From the NCBI GenBank assembly GCA_934630495.1, contig CAKTVW010000004.1:15141-79140 (forward strand): a stretch of 64,000 nt of DNA, written 5' to 3'. Under the pieces are notes generated by a model, which saw only the letters and a program-made list of their open reading frames with translations, ran no database searches and was not told the origin of the DNA. Position 1 is the first letter of the stretch. Every line of letters starts with the position of its first letter. A program made the translations under genes and the position numbers. The stretch is from an uncultured Oscillospiraceae bacterium (GTDB lineage: Bacteria > Bacillota > Clostridia > Oscillospirales > Oscillospiraceae). Positions 27,647 to 38,425 of the stretch are shown here, in pieces.

Positions 27647-28267
27647 TTAACGAATGAAATTTGTATGGCATTTCGGCTCATATACGGGGAGAGGAACGCC
27701 TGCGGCCCGTCCTGCCTCGATGCACTTTAGCAGCCATGCCATATTTTCCGCCAGTGTGCGCATGGTCTGCAAGCCTTCCTCGTCGCGCAGGACCTCCTCC
27801 GGCGTATTGCCATGCACCTGATTCCAATACTGAGAGGTGACGATCGGCATGGAATTGATGCCGAAATATTTGTGAAGCCGGTCGTAGCCGGCGGAAGCGC
27901 CGCCGCGCCGACAGGAGACTACGGCCGCCGCAGGCTTTCCGACAAGCTTCTTCCCGGCGCTGTAAAACAGACGGTCCAGAAATGCGGTGGACTGTGCGCT
28001 CGGCCCGGCGTAGTAGATCGGCGCACCGACGATAAAGCCGTCACATTCGTCCAGCCGCGCCGCAAGCGCGTTGACGCCGTCGTCAAAAATACACGGCGCA
28101 CCGTTTCTGCATTTCCCGCAGGCGATGCAGCCGGCTATGGGCTTAACGCCTACCTGAAACAGCTCCGTTTCGATGCCGTGCTTTTGCAGGGCCGTTTCGA
28201 CCTCATGCAGCGCGGTGTAGGTGCAGCCGTTGGCATGGGGGCTGCCGTTCAAAAGAAATACCTTCAT
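27647..28267 (-). CDS. Flavodoxin-fold NAD(P)H-dependent oxidoreductase with Cys-rich site
   Basis: The product is 206 residues. An N-terminal flavodoxin-like FMN-binding strand-loop (KVFLLNGSPHANGCT) is followed by GCIACGKCRNGAPC at residues ~46-59, a four-cysteine pattern like that of iron-sulfur flavoproteins. The FMN-contacting GAPIYYAGPSAQ and the VVSCRRGG segment fit the NADPH-dependent FMN reductase family. The physiological electron acceptor is unknown. AACGGAGG precedes the ATG. It lies downstream of dnaI on the same strand with a 47-base gap. Confidence 0.82.
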   Translation of the reverse strand: MKVFLLNGSPHANGCTYTALHEVETALQKHGIETELFQVGVKPIAGCIACGKCRNGAPCIFDDGVNALAARLDECDGFIVGAPIYYAGPSAQSTAFLDRLFYSAGKKLVGKPAAAVVSCRRGGASAGYDRLHKYFGINSMPIVTSQYWNQVHGNTPEEVLRDEEGLQTMRTLAENMAWLLKCIEAGRAAGVPLPVYEPKCHTNFIR

Positions 28268-28314
28268 GTAAACCTCCGTTTCATATCGTCAATGCCGCGC
28301 GGGAAGGGCCGGGC

Positions 28315-29289
28315 TTAACGCCGACGGATATCCTCCCCGGCAAATTTGATAAAGCGATAAGTGCCTACGACGCGGGAGGCGATCTGCGGAGAATAGCGCT
28401 TCTCGATCGCGTCGGGCGTGAGATTGGTAGAGATGATCGTAGCGCGGTGCTCCATTATGCGCGTGTTGACGATCTGGTACAGCGCGGCGACTGTGAACTG
28501 CGTCGTCATTTCCGTGCCGAGATCGTCAATGATGAGAAGGTCGCATTCCAGATATTTTTTGGTAAGGCCGCGCGACTCTTCGTCGGACGAAAACTTTTCG
28601 ATCTCGAAGTCCGAGAATAAATGAATGGCTGTTTCATAGACGACGCTGCAGCCCCGATCGGCGACCGTTCGCGCGATACAGGCGGAAAGGAAGGTCTTCC
28701 CAAGCCCCGTTGCGCCGGAAAACAGCAGATCGCCGCTTCCGGGACGGAAGCCCTGCGCGTATTTTTTGCAAATGTTGTAGTTGGACTGCATCAGCTTACG
28801 CGGCGACGCTCCCAAATTCGGGTCGTAGACATCCGGATAATAGTCCAAGCGGAAGCTGTCGAAGGTTTCCTCGCCGCTTCCGAGCAGACTGGTCAGTTCT
28901 TTTTTCTGCTCCTGACGACAAAGCTCTCGCAGACAGGAACACATGGTCGAGCCGGTGTAGCCCGTGCCGCCGCACTTGGTACAGATCGGTGCGTCGTCAA
29001 GGAAGCCGTCCCCGAAGTCCGCCGCCTCAATGATCCATTCGCGTTCGCGCTGAAGCGCCAGATTGCGCTGACGGACCTCGGCGATCCCCGCCATGGGGTC
29101 GTCGCCCTTGCGAAGATAGCTTGCGACTGCCTGCGAAAGTGACAGCCGAAGCTCGTTGTCGATCTCCTTCAATCTCGGATAGCGCTCGTAGGCGATGCGG
29201 CGATGCTCCTCGTTTTCACGGATGCGCTCTAACCGTGCGCGGTCGAGTCTGGCCCGTGCCCGATGGAGAATTTGTTCGCTGTATGCCAT
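28315..29289 (-). CDS. dnaI: Primosomal helicase loader, DnaI/DnaC-type AAA+ ATPase
   Basis: The product is 324 residues. The N-terminal helical region contains a cysteine cluster (CTKCGGTGYTGSTMCSC, residues ~102-118) of the kind seen in DnaI zinc sites. The AAA+ domain has Walker A SGATGLGKTFLSA and Walker B LLIIDDLGTEM, with sensor-1 region ISTNLTPD. It loads the replicative helicase with the DnaD/DnaB-like protein encoded just upstream, whose stop lies 2 bases before this start. GGAGG precedes the ATG. Confidence 0.9.
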   Translation of the reverse strand: MAYSEQILHRARARLDRARLERIRENEEHRRIAYERYPRLKEIDNELRLSLSQAVASYLRKGDDPMAGIAEVRQRNLALQREREWIIEAADFGDGFLDDAPICTKCGGTGYTGSTMCSCLRELCRQEQKKELTSLLGSGEETFDSFRLDYYPDVYDPNLGASPRKLMQSNYNICKKYAQGFRPGSGDLLFSGATGLGKTFLSACIARTVADRGCSVVYETAIHLFSDFEIEKFSSDEESRGLTKKYLECDLLIIDDLGTEMTTQFTVAALYQIVNTRIMEHRATIISTNLTPDAIEKRYSPQIASRVVGTYRFIKFAGEDIRRR

Positions 29290-29291
29290 GG

Positions 29292-30200
29292 TCAGTCCTC
29301 CTGTCCCTCGGCCAGCGCACGCGCAACGGCCTGCTTTTCAAGCTGTGTAAGCGCGTCGCCGTGGTGCTGATACATTTTGTCGCCGCGGCGCGACTGCTGC
29401 GGCTGGGGTGCGGAATCGCCCTCCGCGATCTGCTGAGGCGTATGTAAATCTTTCTCATGCCATGATTTGAGGATCGAATTCATATAGGCCCATTTCAGCG
29501 AACCCGTATTGAGGCAGGTGCGCTCGTATGCCATGTGAATGACCTCGTCGGAAAATCCCATGCCGATCCATGCGGCAAGGTATTGCTCTTCGGCCATCGT
29601 CAGGCGGCGCTGGTCAATTTGCAGTTGGAGACGAAGCCCCTGAATCCGCGTGTGAAGCCGAAGCTGCTGCTGAACGTAATAGCTGGCCGTTTCCAGATTG
29701 TCGATGTTTTCGTCGGCCCAGTGATAGGCCTCCTTTTCGATCATGCGCATGGAGGGGGCGCGGACGCCGCGCCGTCTGCACCGCTCAACGCAGTAATGCA
29801 GCAGGATCCCGACGACCTCGGACGGAAGCCGCAGATAATCGGTAAATGAAAGCAGAGTCTTCAGCTCCTCCGTAGAGAGCGTGCGCCCCAAGCGGCGCTG
29901 GGCTTCTCCGACGAGCTTCGGAAAGTCGCCCTGACGGCTGCGCATTGCCTGACGGACATCCTCCTCCGTATAGACGGGGTGCTCGGGCTGGACGGGAGGG
30001 CGCTCGGCGCTTTCCCAAAGACCGAGCTGACGCAGGCAACCCGTAGCGCCGATCATCTGCGGCACGGTAAAATGCAGCGCATCCAGCGCCGTTTCGAGCG
30101 GCTGCCCGGAGCGTCGATAGAGATAAAGCACGGCTGCATCCGAACAGCCGCAGGACAGCAGCTTTCGCAGTTCTTCGGTTGTTAAAGTGAGAGCCTGCAT
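29292..30200 (-). CDS. DnaD domain-containing primosome protein
   Basis: The product is 302 residues. The N-terminal half is helical with winged-helix-like character. The central/C-terminal DnaD/DnaB_2 domain ends in the recognisable pattern WIGMGFSDEVIHMAYER...TGSLKWAYMNSIL..W. After that comes a Gln/Arg-rich tail. In Bacillota this family remodels DNA at the origin and recruits the helicase loader, consistent with dnaI directly downstream. The start at 30200 follows a well-placed AGGAG site. Confidence 0.88.
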   Translation of the reverse strand: MQALTLTTEELRKLLSCGCSDAAVLYLYRRSGQPLETALDALHFTVPQMIGATGCLRQLGLWESAERPPVQPEHPVYTEEDVRQAMRSRQGDFPKLVGEAQRRLGRTLSTEELKTLLSFTDYLRLPSEVVGILLHYCVERCRRRGVRAPSMRMIEKEAYHWADENIDNLETASYYVQQQLRLHTRIQGLRLQLQIDQRRLTMAEEQYLAAWIGMGFSDEVIHMAYERTCLNTGSLKWAYMNSILKSWHEKDLHTPQQIAEGDSAPQPQQSRRGDKMYQHHGDALTQLEKQAVARALAEGQED

Positions 30201-30253
30201 TTCTCTTTATCTCCTGTTGAAAGATTCCGCAGTCGCGGCGGCGTTATAAAAAT

Positions 30254-30282
30254 ATTATAGCACAGGCGCGGTGCGGCGGCAA
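30254..30282 (-). promoter_or_regulatory. Promoter of the dnaD-dnaI operon
   Basis: On the minus strand TTGCCG (30282-30277) and TATAAT (30259-30254) are separated by 17 bases, with an extended TGC just before the -10. It lies 53 bases upstream of the dnaD-like start in the only AT-rich part of this gap. Confidence 0.7.
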
Positions 30283-30360
30283 GCGCGGGGACATGCCGAA
30301 AAACAGAGAATTTCAGCCCTTGGATTTGGCAGGAAACTATATCTTGTGCAGGACAGACCG

Positions 30361-31059
30361 TCAAATCACAAATCCGCCGTTGACCGGTAGAATCTGCCCG
30401 GTGACGAAGTCCGCCTCGGCCAGATAGAGAAGCGCCTGCGCGACCGCCTCGGGCGTGCCGTTGCGTCCGAGAGGCGTTTCCTCAGCCAGCTCGCGCAGAA
30501 CGTCCGGCCCGACCGTGTTTGTCATATCCGTCGGGATCACACCCGGGCATACGCAGTTGACGCGAATATTGGACGGCCCCAGCTCCTTTGCCAGCGCTTT
30601 GGTCATGGCGATGACCGCACCCTTCGACGCGGAATAGGCGGCCTCGCACGATGCGCCGACCTGCCCCCACATGGACGCGACATTCAGGATGCAGCCCTCC
30701 TGACGGTGCAGCATCGCGGGAAGAACGGCATTGACGCAGTGGTAGACCCCGCCGACATTCACGCGGAACAGGCGTTCAAATTCCGCTTCCGTGATCTGAG
30801 AGATCAGACCGTAATGCGCGATGCCGGCGTTGTTGATGAGAAGCTCGACGGGCGCGAGCCGGTCGACCGCCTGCCGCACCGCGTCAGGGTCCGCGACATC
30901 ACAGCATATCGCCTGCGCGCCCGTTTCCGCGCTGACCGCGTTCGCGGCATCGTGATTTTTTTCGTAGAAAAAGGCGACGCGCCAACCGGAGCGCGAAAAC
31001 AGCCTTACGGCAGCCGCGCCGATCCCTCGGCTGCCGCCCGTGATCAAAACCTGTTTCAT
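30361..31059 (-). CDS. Short-chain dehydrogenase/reductase (FabG/YmfI-like)
   Basis: The product is 232 residues, a classical SDR. It has the NAD(P) loop TGGSRGIGAAA, the NNAGIAHYG motif, the catalytic Ser in NVASMWG, and Tyr/Lys in YSASKGA. It ends TGQILPVNGGFVI as in 3-oxoacyl-ACP reductases. Single-gene context away from fatty-acid genes suggests a FabG paralogue; the YmfI-type elongation factor P 5-aminopentanone reductase is a specific possibility but cannot be settled from sequence alone. AAAGGATG precedes the ATG. Confidence 0.82.
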   Translation of the reverse strand: MKQVLITGGSRGIGAAAVRLFSRSGWRVAFFYEKNHDAANAVSAETGAQAICCDVADPDAVRQAVDRLAPVELLINNAGIAHYGLISQITEAEFERLFRVNVGGVYHCVNAVLPAMLHRQEGCILNVASMWGQVGASCEAAYSASKGAVIAMTKALAKELGPSNIRVNCVCPGVIPTDMTNTVGPDVLRELAEETPLGRNGTPEAVAQALLYLAEADFVTGQILPVNGGFVI

Positions 31060-31112
31060 AGGTGCATCCTTTCAAAAAACGAGGCGGCCCGATAATAGGT
31101 GCCTCAATTGTG

Positions 31113-31139
31113 AAAAACGCCCCTCGGCCGAGGGGCGTA
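31113..31139 (-). terminator. Intrinsic terminator of the yabP-yabR operon
   Basis: On the minus strand ACGCCCCTCGG pairs directly with CCGAGGGGCGT (11 bp perfect palindrome, 31139-31118), followed by TTTTT (31117-31113). It lies 46 bases after the S1 gene. Confidence 0.85.
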
Positions 31140-31185
31140 GACAAATGACTGCGTCAAAACGCAAAGCGGGAAAACAGCAGACCGA

Positions 31186-31611
31186 TCAGCGCCGTCTGGA
31201 TTTGGTTTTGTGTTCATATTGGCGGCAGGAAGAGATCTTGCTGTCGGAATCCGACATGAACTGCTTCAGCTTTTCTTCAAACGTCAGCGGCTCCTTCGGC
31301 GCAGAAGGCGCACGGCGGGATGTGCGCGGACGTTCGCCCTGTGCCGCAGGGCGCTCCGACTGCGTGCGGGGATGCTCCTCCTGCGCACGCTTGATCGAGA
31401 GGCTGATCTTGCCGCCTTCGTCGATGCCGAGCACCTTGACGCGGACAGTCTGCCCCTGCGTCAGATGCTTATGAATGTCGCTGACATAGCCGGAGGAGAT
31501 CTCCGAAATATGTACCATGCCTACGCGGCGCTCCGGGAGCTGGATAAATGCGCCGAAATTTGTGATGGATTTGACCTGACCTTCCAGGATCGCGCCGACT
31601 GCTAACTCCAT
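31186..31611 (-). CDS. yabR: S1 RNA-binding domain protein (YabR-like)
   Basis: The product is 141 residues. An N-terminal S1 domain (residues ~1-72: GAILEGQVKSITNFGAFIQLPE ... GQTVRVKVLGIDEGGKISLSIK) is followed by a Pro/Arg/Glu-rich disordered linker and a basic end. It resembles YabR/general stress protein 13. It lies immediately downstream of divIC, as yabR does in Bacillus subtilis. It probably binds RNA or ribosomes; the role is unproven. Confidence 0.88.
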   Translation of the reverse strand: MELAVGAILEGQVKSITNFGAFIQLPERRVGMVHISEISSGYVSDIHKHLTQGQTVRVKVLGIDEGGKISLSIKRAQEEHPRTQSERPAAQGERPRTSRRAPSAPKEPLTFEEKLKQFMSDSDSKISSCRQYEHKTKSRRR

Positions 31612-31632
31612 ATACCTTGTAGTTTCCTCCGT

Positions 31633-31911
31633 CTATTTGCTGCTGTCAATGAAAATGCTGTCACCGTCTTCGAGCAGATTCAGGCGTTCGCGGGCAAGCT
31701 TACGCACCGAATCATCCGTACCGAGCGCATCGTAATCCTCCTGAAGCTGTGCGTTGGCGTCCTCAAGCTCCGTGATCTCGTCGCGAAGCGCGGCGCGCTG
31801 CTGCTTTAAGGCTTCCAGTCTCGGCTGAAGCGCGGCGACGGTGGCGACGGCGTAGAGCAGGACTGCCAGCAGTATCAGCTTGGTAATGAGTGACGATTTG
31901 CGCAGACGCAT
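31633..31911 (-). CDS. divIC: Cell-division protein DivIC/FtsB
   Basis: The product is 92 residues. It has a short cytoplasmic basic N terminus, one membrane helix (residues ~10-28), then a heptad coiled coil (LEALKQQRAALRDEITELEDANAQL) and the FtsB/DivIC end motif RKLARERLNLLEDGDSIFI. It is a subunit of the divisome FtsQLB-type complex. A GGAGGG ribosome site lies upstream, inside the 3' part of the extended yabQ frame. Position and partners match the yabP-yabQ-divIC-yabR block. Confidence 0.92.
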   Translation of the reverse strand: MRLRKSSLITKLILLAVLLYAVATVAALQPRLEALKQQRAALRDEITELEDANAQLQEDYDALGTDDSVRKLARERLNLLEDGDSIFIDSSK

Positions 31912-32356
31912 GTACGGTTCCCTCCAGTGATTTCTTTCGCTGCTTATTTATTGTAACCGATTTTTTTCGGCTTGAAAAGGCCTTTTTGACATTTTTTTGC
32001 AAAAAAGCAAGAATTTTTTTACATAAACGCCCGAAAGCACGGATCGGCCACGTCGCCAGACGCCAAAAACCGCTTACTCCGCGCAGAATCCACGGGCTTA
32101 ACAGAAGAAAATACAGACATGTTCCGACGAGCATCCCGATCGGCATAAAAATGCGGAAGCTGCCGCCGCCGGGATAGAGCGCAAACAGACAGTTGCCGAG
32201 GAGCAGCACAAGCACGAACAGAAGATCGAGAAGCTGTGTCAATCCCCGAAGCGACCTGCGCAGGCCGCGCAGAAGATCGTAGCTCAGGCCGTAAACGGCG
32301 CCGAATGCCGCCGCCCACAGAAACTGCACGGCCTGTAGACTCAGAGGCTGCTCCAT
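31763..32356 (-). CDS. yabQ: Spore cortex biosynthesis protein YabQ (possible 3' frame extension)
   Basis: The product is 197 residues as read. Residues 1-130 are typical YabQ: an N-terminal membrane segment, LRGLRRSLRGL, and several more hydrophobic helices. It is a mother-cell membrane protein needed for spore cortex formation. The last ~48 codons run through the start of divIC in another frame and look non-native (RRRHRRRASAETG). Just before that, an A7 run on the coding strand (31967-31961) precedes a near-immediate stop in the neighbouring frame, so a 1-base slip would give a natural end near residue 133. This could be a real overlap, an indel or an assembly error. Confidence 0.8.
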   Translation of the reverse strand: MEQPLSLQAVQFLWAAAFGAVYGLSYDLLRGLRRSLRGLTQLLDLLFVLVLLLGNCLFALYPGGGSFRIFMPIGMLVGTCLYFLLLSPWILRGVSGFWRLATWPIRAFGRLCKKILAFLQKNVKKAFSSRKKSVTINKQRKKSLEGTVHASAQIVTHYQADTAGSPALRRRHRRRASAETGSLKAAARRASRRDHGA

Positions 32357-32632
32357 TTATCCGAACAGACGACGGAAAAAACCGCCAGCCTTTTGCAGTT
32401 CCTCGTAGGACAGACTGTTGATCGTCCCGCTGACGGAAACCTGACCGCCGTCCGTCGACAGGGAATTGAGATGCAGCTCCTGCCCCCGCACGATCAGAAG
32501 CCCCCGAACGGTTTGCAGGACGACTGCGGCCTCATCAAAGCTTTCGATCTCTTTTACGCCGCTGACGCGCAGCTTGGAACGATCGTCCAGATGAAGGTCA
32601 TGCGCCTCCTGCCGATTTGCCTCATTTGCCAT
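32357..32632 (-). CDS. yabP: Sporulation protein YabP
   Basis: The product is 91 residues of the YabP family, with the beta-rich core HDLHLDDRSKLRVSGVKEIESFDEAAVVL and GLLIVRGQELHL. YabP is required for spore cortex formation with YabQ, which starts immediately after this stop. The ATG at 32632 lies 6 bases from GGAGGG; an ATG two codons upstream abuts the ribosome site and is less likely. AT-rich sequence upstream (ATATT then CGTATATAT about 13 bases later) is loosely similar to a sigma-E promoter, but this is weak. Confidence 0.9.
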   Translation of the reverse strand: MANEANRQEAHDLHLDDRSKLRVSGVKEIESFDEAAVVLQTVRGLLIVRGQELHLNSLSTDGGQVSVSGTINSLSYEELQKAGGFFRRLFG

Positions 32633-32675
32633 CGTCATCCCTCCGCAATATATATACGCTGCGGAAGAAAAAATA

Positions 32676-33743
32676 TTACAAAACCTGATTCGGGTCGTAC
32701 ATCGCCGCGCTCAGTACGTCTGCCAGCTCGACCAGACCGTGGTGCCGGCCGTAGCAATAATCAAGCTCGATGCCGCGGCTTCGCAGCTCAAGCGGCGTCG
32801 GCTCCAGCGATACGGAGAACGTGACGCGCGTTCCGCCGTCTTCGGTATCTCCGGCGCTGATCGTGCCGCCGTGCAGGCGGGCGATCTCGCGCACCATCGG
32901 CAGCCCCAGCCCGATCCCGCGGCGCGGATCGCCGAGAGGATGCTCCGAAAAACGGTCGAAGAGATTTGACGCGGCATCCTTGGAAATGCCCGTGCCGGTG
33001 TCGCTGACGTGGATGAGCAGGAAATATCCCTGCTTTTCGGCCGAGAGTGTGATCGTGCCGCCGCGCGGCGTATAGTTCATGGCATTTGAAAGCAGATTAT
33101 ACAGCGCACGCTCCAGAAGCTTCCCGTCGACATCGCCGCGAACGGGTCCCTCCGGCTCCGTGAAGCGGAAGCACAGTCCCGCCGATTCGGCAAGCGGCCG
33201 CACCTCGTCGGCAAAGGTGCGCAGAAAAAGCGTCAGATTGGTGGGAACACGGTGAAACTCCCTGCGGCGCAAAATCAGCATACCGCCGTCGGACATCTGA
33301 TTGCACAGACGAAGAAGCTGATAGACGGAACGATTCAGCGCGGCGGAGGCTTCGGGAAGCTCGCTCGCGTTTTCAAACAGCTCGGTCGAAGCAGTGACAA
33401 GCTGCTGTAACGGCTTGCGCAGGGCGGCTGAGGCATTGACGAGGGCTGCGGCGGTGGTGTTCTGCTCCGCCGTTCTTCGCGCCGCGACAAATAGATCGCC
33501 GTATTGCGTGGAGCGCACGGCGGCGTCATATTCTTCGCCCGAGAGCAGCAGCGGAAGCCGCAGCACGCCCGAGCGATCCCAGAGCGCGAACAGCGCGCCG
33601 TCGCCTTCCAAAAAAGCCTCGAGCGGAGTCCCGTCCGCCAAAAGCGCGTGCGCGGCGCTGTTATGCCAGCATACGACTCCGTTTTCCACCAGAAAAGCGG
33701 GCTGTGCAAACAGCTCAAGCACCTGCTTGAATCGTTCGTCCAT
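32676..33743 (-). CDS. Histidine-kinase-like sensor lacking the phosphoacceptor His
   Basis: The product is 355 residues. It has no membrane segment. Residues 1-90 form a PAS-like sensor region (AFLVENGVVCWHNSAAHALL). The dimerisation helix carries SAALRKPL (residues 105-112) where kinases have SHELRTPL, so the phosphoacceptor histidine is replaced by Ala106. The ATP-binding domain is intact: N box LLSNAMNY, G1 DTGTGI and G2 GIGLGLPMV. No response regulator is adjacent. It may be a pseudokinase, a regulator of another kinase, or a protein with another acceptor. It sits next to the yabP sporulation block, transcribed in the same direction, with its own promoter. Confidence 0.85.
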   Translation of the reverse strand: MDERFKQVLELFAQPAFLVENGVVCWHNSAAHALLADGTPLEAFLEGDGALFALWDRSGVLRLPLLLSGEEYDAAVRSTQYGDLFVAARRTAEQNTTAAALVNASAALRKPLQQLVTASTELFENASELPEASAALNRSVYQLLRLCNQMSDGGMLILRRREFHRVPTNLTLFLRTFADEVRPLAESAGLCFRFTEPEGPVRGDVDGKLLERALYNLLSNAMNYTPRGGTITLSAEKQGYFLLIHVSDTGTGISKDAASNLFDRFSEHPLGDPRRGIGLGLPMVREIARLHGGTISAGDTEDGGTRVTFSVSLEPTPLELRSRGIELDYCYGRHHGLVELADVLSAAMYDPNQVL

Positions 33744-33903
33744 GCGGTACCACCTCCGTTGTAGTATCTGTATTTCCGTTAGGATATTCTATGGTAAACC
33801 ATGGAAAATGAAAGGCACGGCCTGACGAGAAGAAGCGGAAAGAGGCGCTGATCTGTCTGGAAAAACGAAATACTGTTTTGCCTATCCTTTGTAGTTCAAT
33901 TCA

Positions 33904-33932
33904 ATCATACTCTATTTTTGCCCGAAACGCAA
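33904..33932 (-). promoter_or_regulatory. Promoter of the kinase-like gene
   Basis: On the minus strand TTGCGT (33932-33927), 17-base spacer and TATGAT (33909-33904). It is well formed and lies about 160 bases upstream of the start codon. Confidence 0.6.
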
Positions 33933-34006
33933 GTGAAAGGACACGAAATATTGTGAAAATCGAGAGATACGATATAAAATAGCCGAAAACTGCAATAAAA
34001 TTGCGG

Positions 34007-34035
34007 TTGCTGTATAAAAATATCTGTGGTATAAT
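34007..34035 (+). promoter_or_regulatory. Promoter of uvrA
   Basis: TTGCTG (34007-34012), 17-base spacer and a perfect TATAAT (34030-34035) lie 89 bases upstream of uvrA. No LexA box (GAAC-N4-GTTC type) was seen around it. Confidence 0.75.
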
Positions 34036-34124
34036 CAAGGGTGCTCTTGCAGCGGACCGCAAGTCTGCAGGAGCGTCGGGCGCAGTGCTTTCGCGCCCGA
34101 AATATCTTTGTCAGGAGGCGCTCC

Positions 34125-36953
<2,829 letters not shown>

Positions 36954-36965
36954 GGAGACGGTACG

Positions 36966-37625
36966 ATGGAGCGCGACCGCTTGACAAAGCGCTTTTTACT
37001 GCGCAGTCCGGACGCATTGACGGATGCGGAGCTGTTGGAGCTGCTGCTTCGCTTTACGGGCGACGGGGCAGGGGAACGCGCGGAGGCTGTGCTTGCCCGC
37101 TTTCCGAATATTGCCGCAGTCATGGAGGCCGATACGGAGGCGCTGAGCGCCGTGTCTGGACTGAGTGAAAACGACGTTCTGCTGCTGCGGCTGGTACCGG
37201 AGCTGCACAGACGCTATTTTCTCTCCCGAACACAGACGGAAGAGCGCCTGACGGACAGCGCGGCGTTCGGCCGCTATCTGCTCCCGTACTTTTACGGCGC
37301 GCGGGACGAAATGGTCTATCTTCTGAGTCTGGACGCGGCGGGCAAGGTCCTGAACTGCCGCCTTCTCGGACACGGCAGCGTCAACTCCGCCAATGTCCCC
37401 GCGCGGCGTCTGGTGCAGGAAGCGCTCGGCGCCAACGCGACCGCCGTGGTGCTGGCGCATAATCATCCCTCCGGCATCGCGCTGCCCTCAAAGGAGGATG
37501 TGGAGCTGACGCTCCGACTGCGCGACGCTCTGGATGTGATGGACATTCTGCTGCTGGATCACATTGTCGTTGCCGACGATGATTTTGTTTCCATGCGCGA
37601 CAGCGGCTATCTGTTCCGATACTGA
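36966..37625 (+). CDS. radC: RadC family JAB-domain protein
   Basis: The product is 219 residues. An N-terminal helix-hairpin-helix-like region (residues ~10-70) precedes the JAB/MPN metalloprotease-like domain with HNHPSGIALPSKED and the first Glu region. RadC proteins were once assigned to DNA repair, but their activity is unresolved. The AAGGAG site precedes the ATG. It is co-transcribed with uvrA and ends before a bidirectional terminator. Confidence 0.92.
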   Translation: MERDRLTKRFLLRSPDALTDAELLELLLRFTGDGAGERAEAVLARFPNIAAVMEADTEALSAVSGLSENDVLLLRLVPELHRRYFLSRTQTEERLTDSAAFGRYLLPYFYGARDEMVYLLSLDAAGKVLNCRLLGHGSVNSANVPARRLVQEALGANATAVVLAHNHPSGIALPSKEDVELTLRLRDALDVMDILLLDHIVVADDDFVSMRDSGYLFRY

Positions 37626-37645
37626 CGAACCTCAGCTTGAAGACA

Positions 37646-37685
37646 AAAAGCATCCCGACAGGATGAATCCTGTCGGGATACTTTT
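37646..37685. terminator. Bidirectional terminator between radC and gatD
   Basis: ATCCCGACAGGAT (37652-37664) pairs perfectly with ATCCTGTCGGGAT across a 2-base loop. It is flanked by AAAAA on the left and TTTTT on the right, so it can terminate both the uvrA-radC transcript (+) and the pcrA-to-gatD transcript (-). Confidence 0.9.
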
Positions 37686-37695
37686 TGCCTTGTAA

Positions 37696-38418
37696 CTATT
37701 TCAGTGTGCGGAAGCGCTTGTTCAGCTCTGCGGCGGTCGTCTCGTACGCGGCTTCAATGGCGGGATAGCGGACGGTATCGGCATAGGCGTCCTGCAAGAG
37801 AAGCTTTGCGATCAGACGAAGCATGGCGGGGTTCTTGACGAGCAGAGGCCCGGCAAGATGCGTGCCGAAGCAGTTTTTCTCGCGGAAGCCCTCGCCGTCG
37901 AGGTCGCGGCTGTTTCCGAAGCCCATCATCGGCTGAAACAGCGGCGTCCGAATGCCGTCCGTGCGGCTGCACTTGTTCATAAAGCCGACGACCTGCTCCG
38001 GGAACAGCTCCGTCGTCGCAAGCACGTCGCCCGTGATGCGCCGCTTGCCCTCAACGCTTTCAAAATCAAACAGCTCGAGGCAGTCGCAGCGATTTCCGTC
38101 GGCATCGGTCACGCTTTTTCCGAGAAGCTCAAACGCATTTCCCGTAAAAAGGACGACCTTGTTTGCATTTACGGCGTCGCGAAGCGGCTGCGCATACTTT
38201 TTAAGCTGCGTCAGAGCAAGCTTCTGCCTGCGCTCGGTGCCCGCGCCCATGTAATAAAAGTCGTAACCGGAAATATCCTTTTCTTCGTAAAGAGAGAGCG
38301 TATCGACGGCGACGCTGTGCCCGAGGTCGGTGAGATACCGTGCCAAAACAGCGACGTTTGCATATTCGCCATAGAGATTCATGACGTCGTCATAAAGATG
38401 CAGGAGCTTTAATTTCAT
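37696..38418 (-). CDS. gatD: GatD-like amidotransferase lacking catalytic Cys and His
   Basis: The product is 240 residues, the length and overall pattern of GatD, which with MurT amidates lipid II D-Glu to D-isoglutamine. The family landmarks are visible: LHLYDDVMNLYGEYANV, MGAGTERRQ and GTHLAGPLLVKNP. However, the nucleophile elbow reads LFTGNAFELLG where GatD has ICGGYQ.LG, and the catalytic His of the LHGP motif is Ala189 (LAGP). Both glutaminase residues are thus absent, so it should not hydrolyse glutamine. It may be structural, use free ammonia via MurT, or bind another ligand. The longer upstream frame overlaps murT and is rejected. It starts 7 bases after the murT stop. Confidence 0.85.
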   Translation of the reverse strand: MKLKLLHLYDDVMNLYGEYANVAVLARYLTDLGHSVAVDTLSLYEEKDISGYDFYYMGAGTERRQKLALTQLKKYAQPLRDAVNANKVVLFTGNAFELLGKSVTDADGNRCDCLELFDFESVEGKRRITGDVLATTELFPEQVVGFMNKCSRTDGIRTPLFQPMMGFGNSRDLDGEGFREKNCFGTHLAGPLLVKNPAMLRLIAKLLLQDAYADTVRYPAIEAAYETTAAELNKRFRTLK

Positions 38419-38425
38419 AACGGCC

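Larger units (their letters stand above)
33744..34124. other. Divergent intergenic region between the kinase-like gene and uvrA
   Basis: This 381-base gap holds two divergent promoters, listed separately. The kinase-like transcript would have a leader of about 155 bases. Within it are a short palindrome ATGGTAAACCAT (33791-33802) and, just before the start codon, GGAGGTGGTACCGC, which serves as the ribosome site. No ORF or terminator is convincing here. Confidence 0.6.

Noticed and set aside
33744..33757. T-box-like GGTGGTACCGC just before the kinase-like start
   Set aside because: No Stem I, specifier or terminator is present and the motif abuts the start codon, where it simply supplies the ribosome site.
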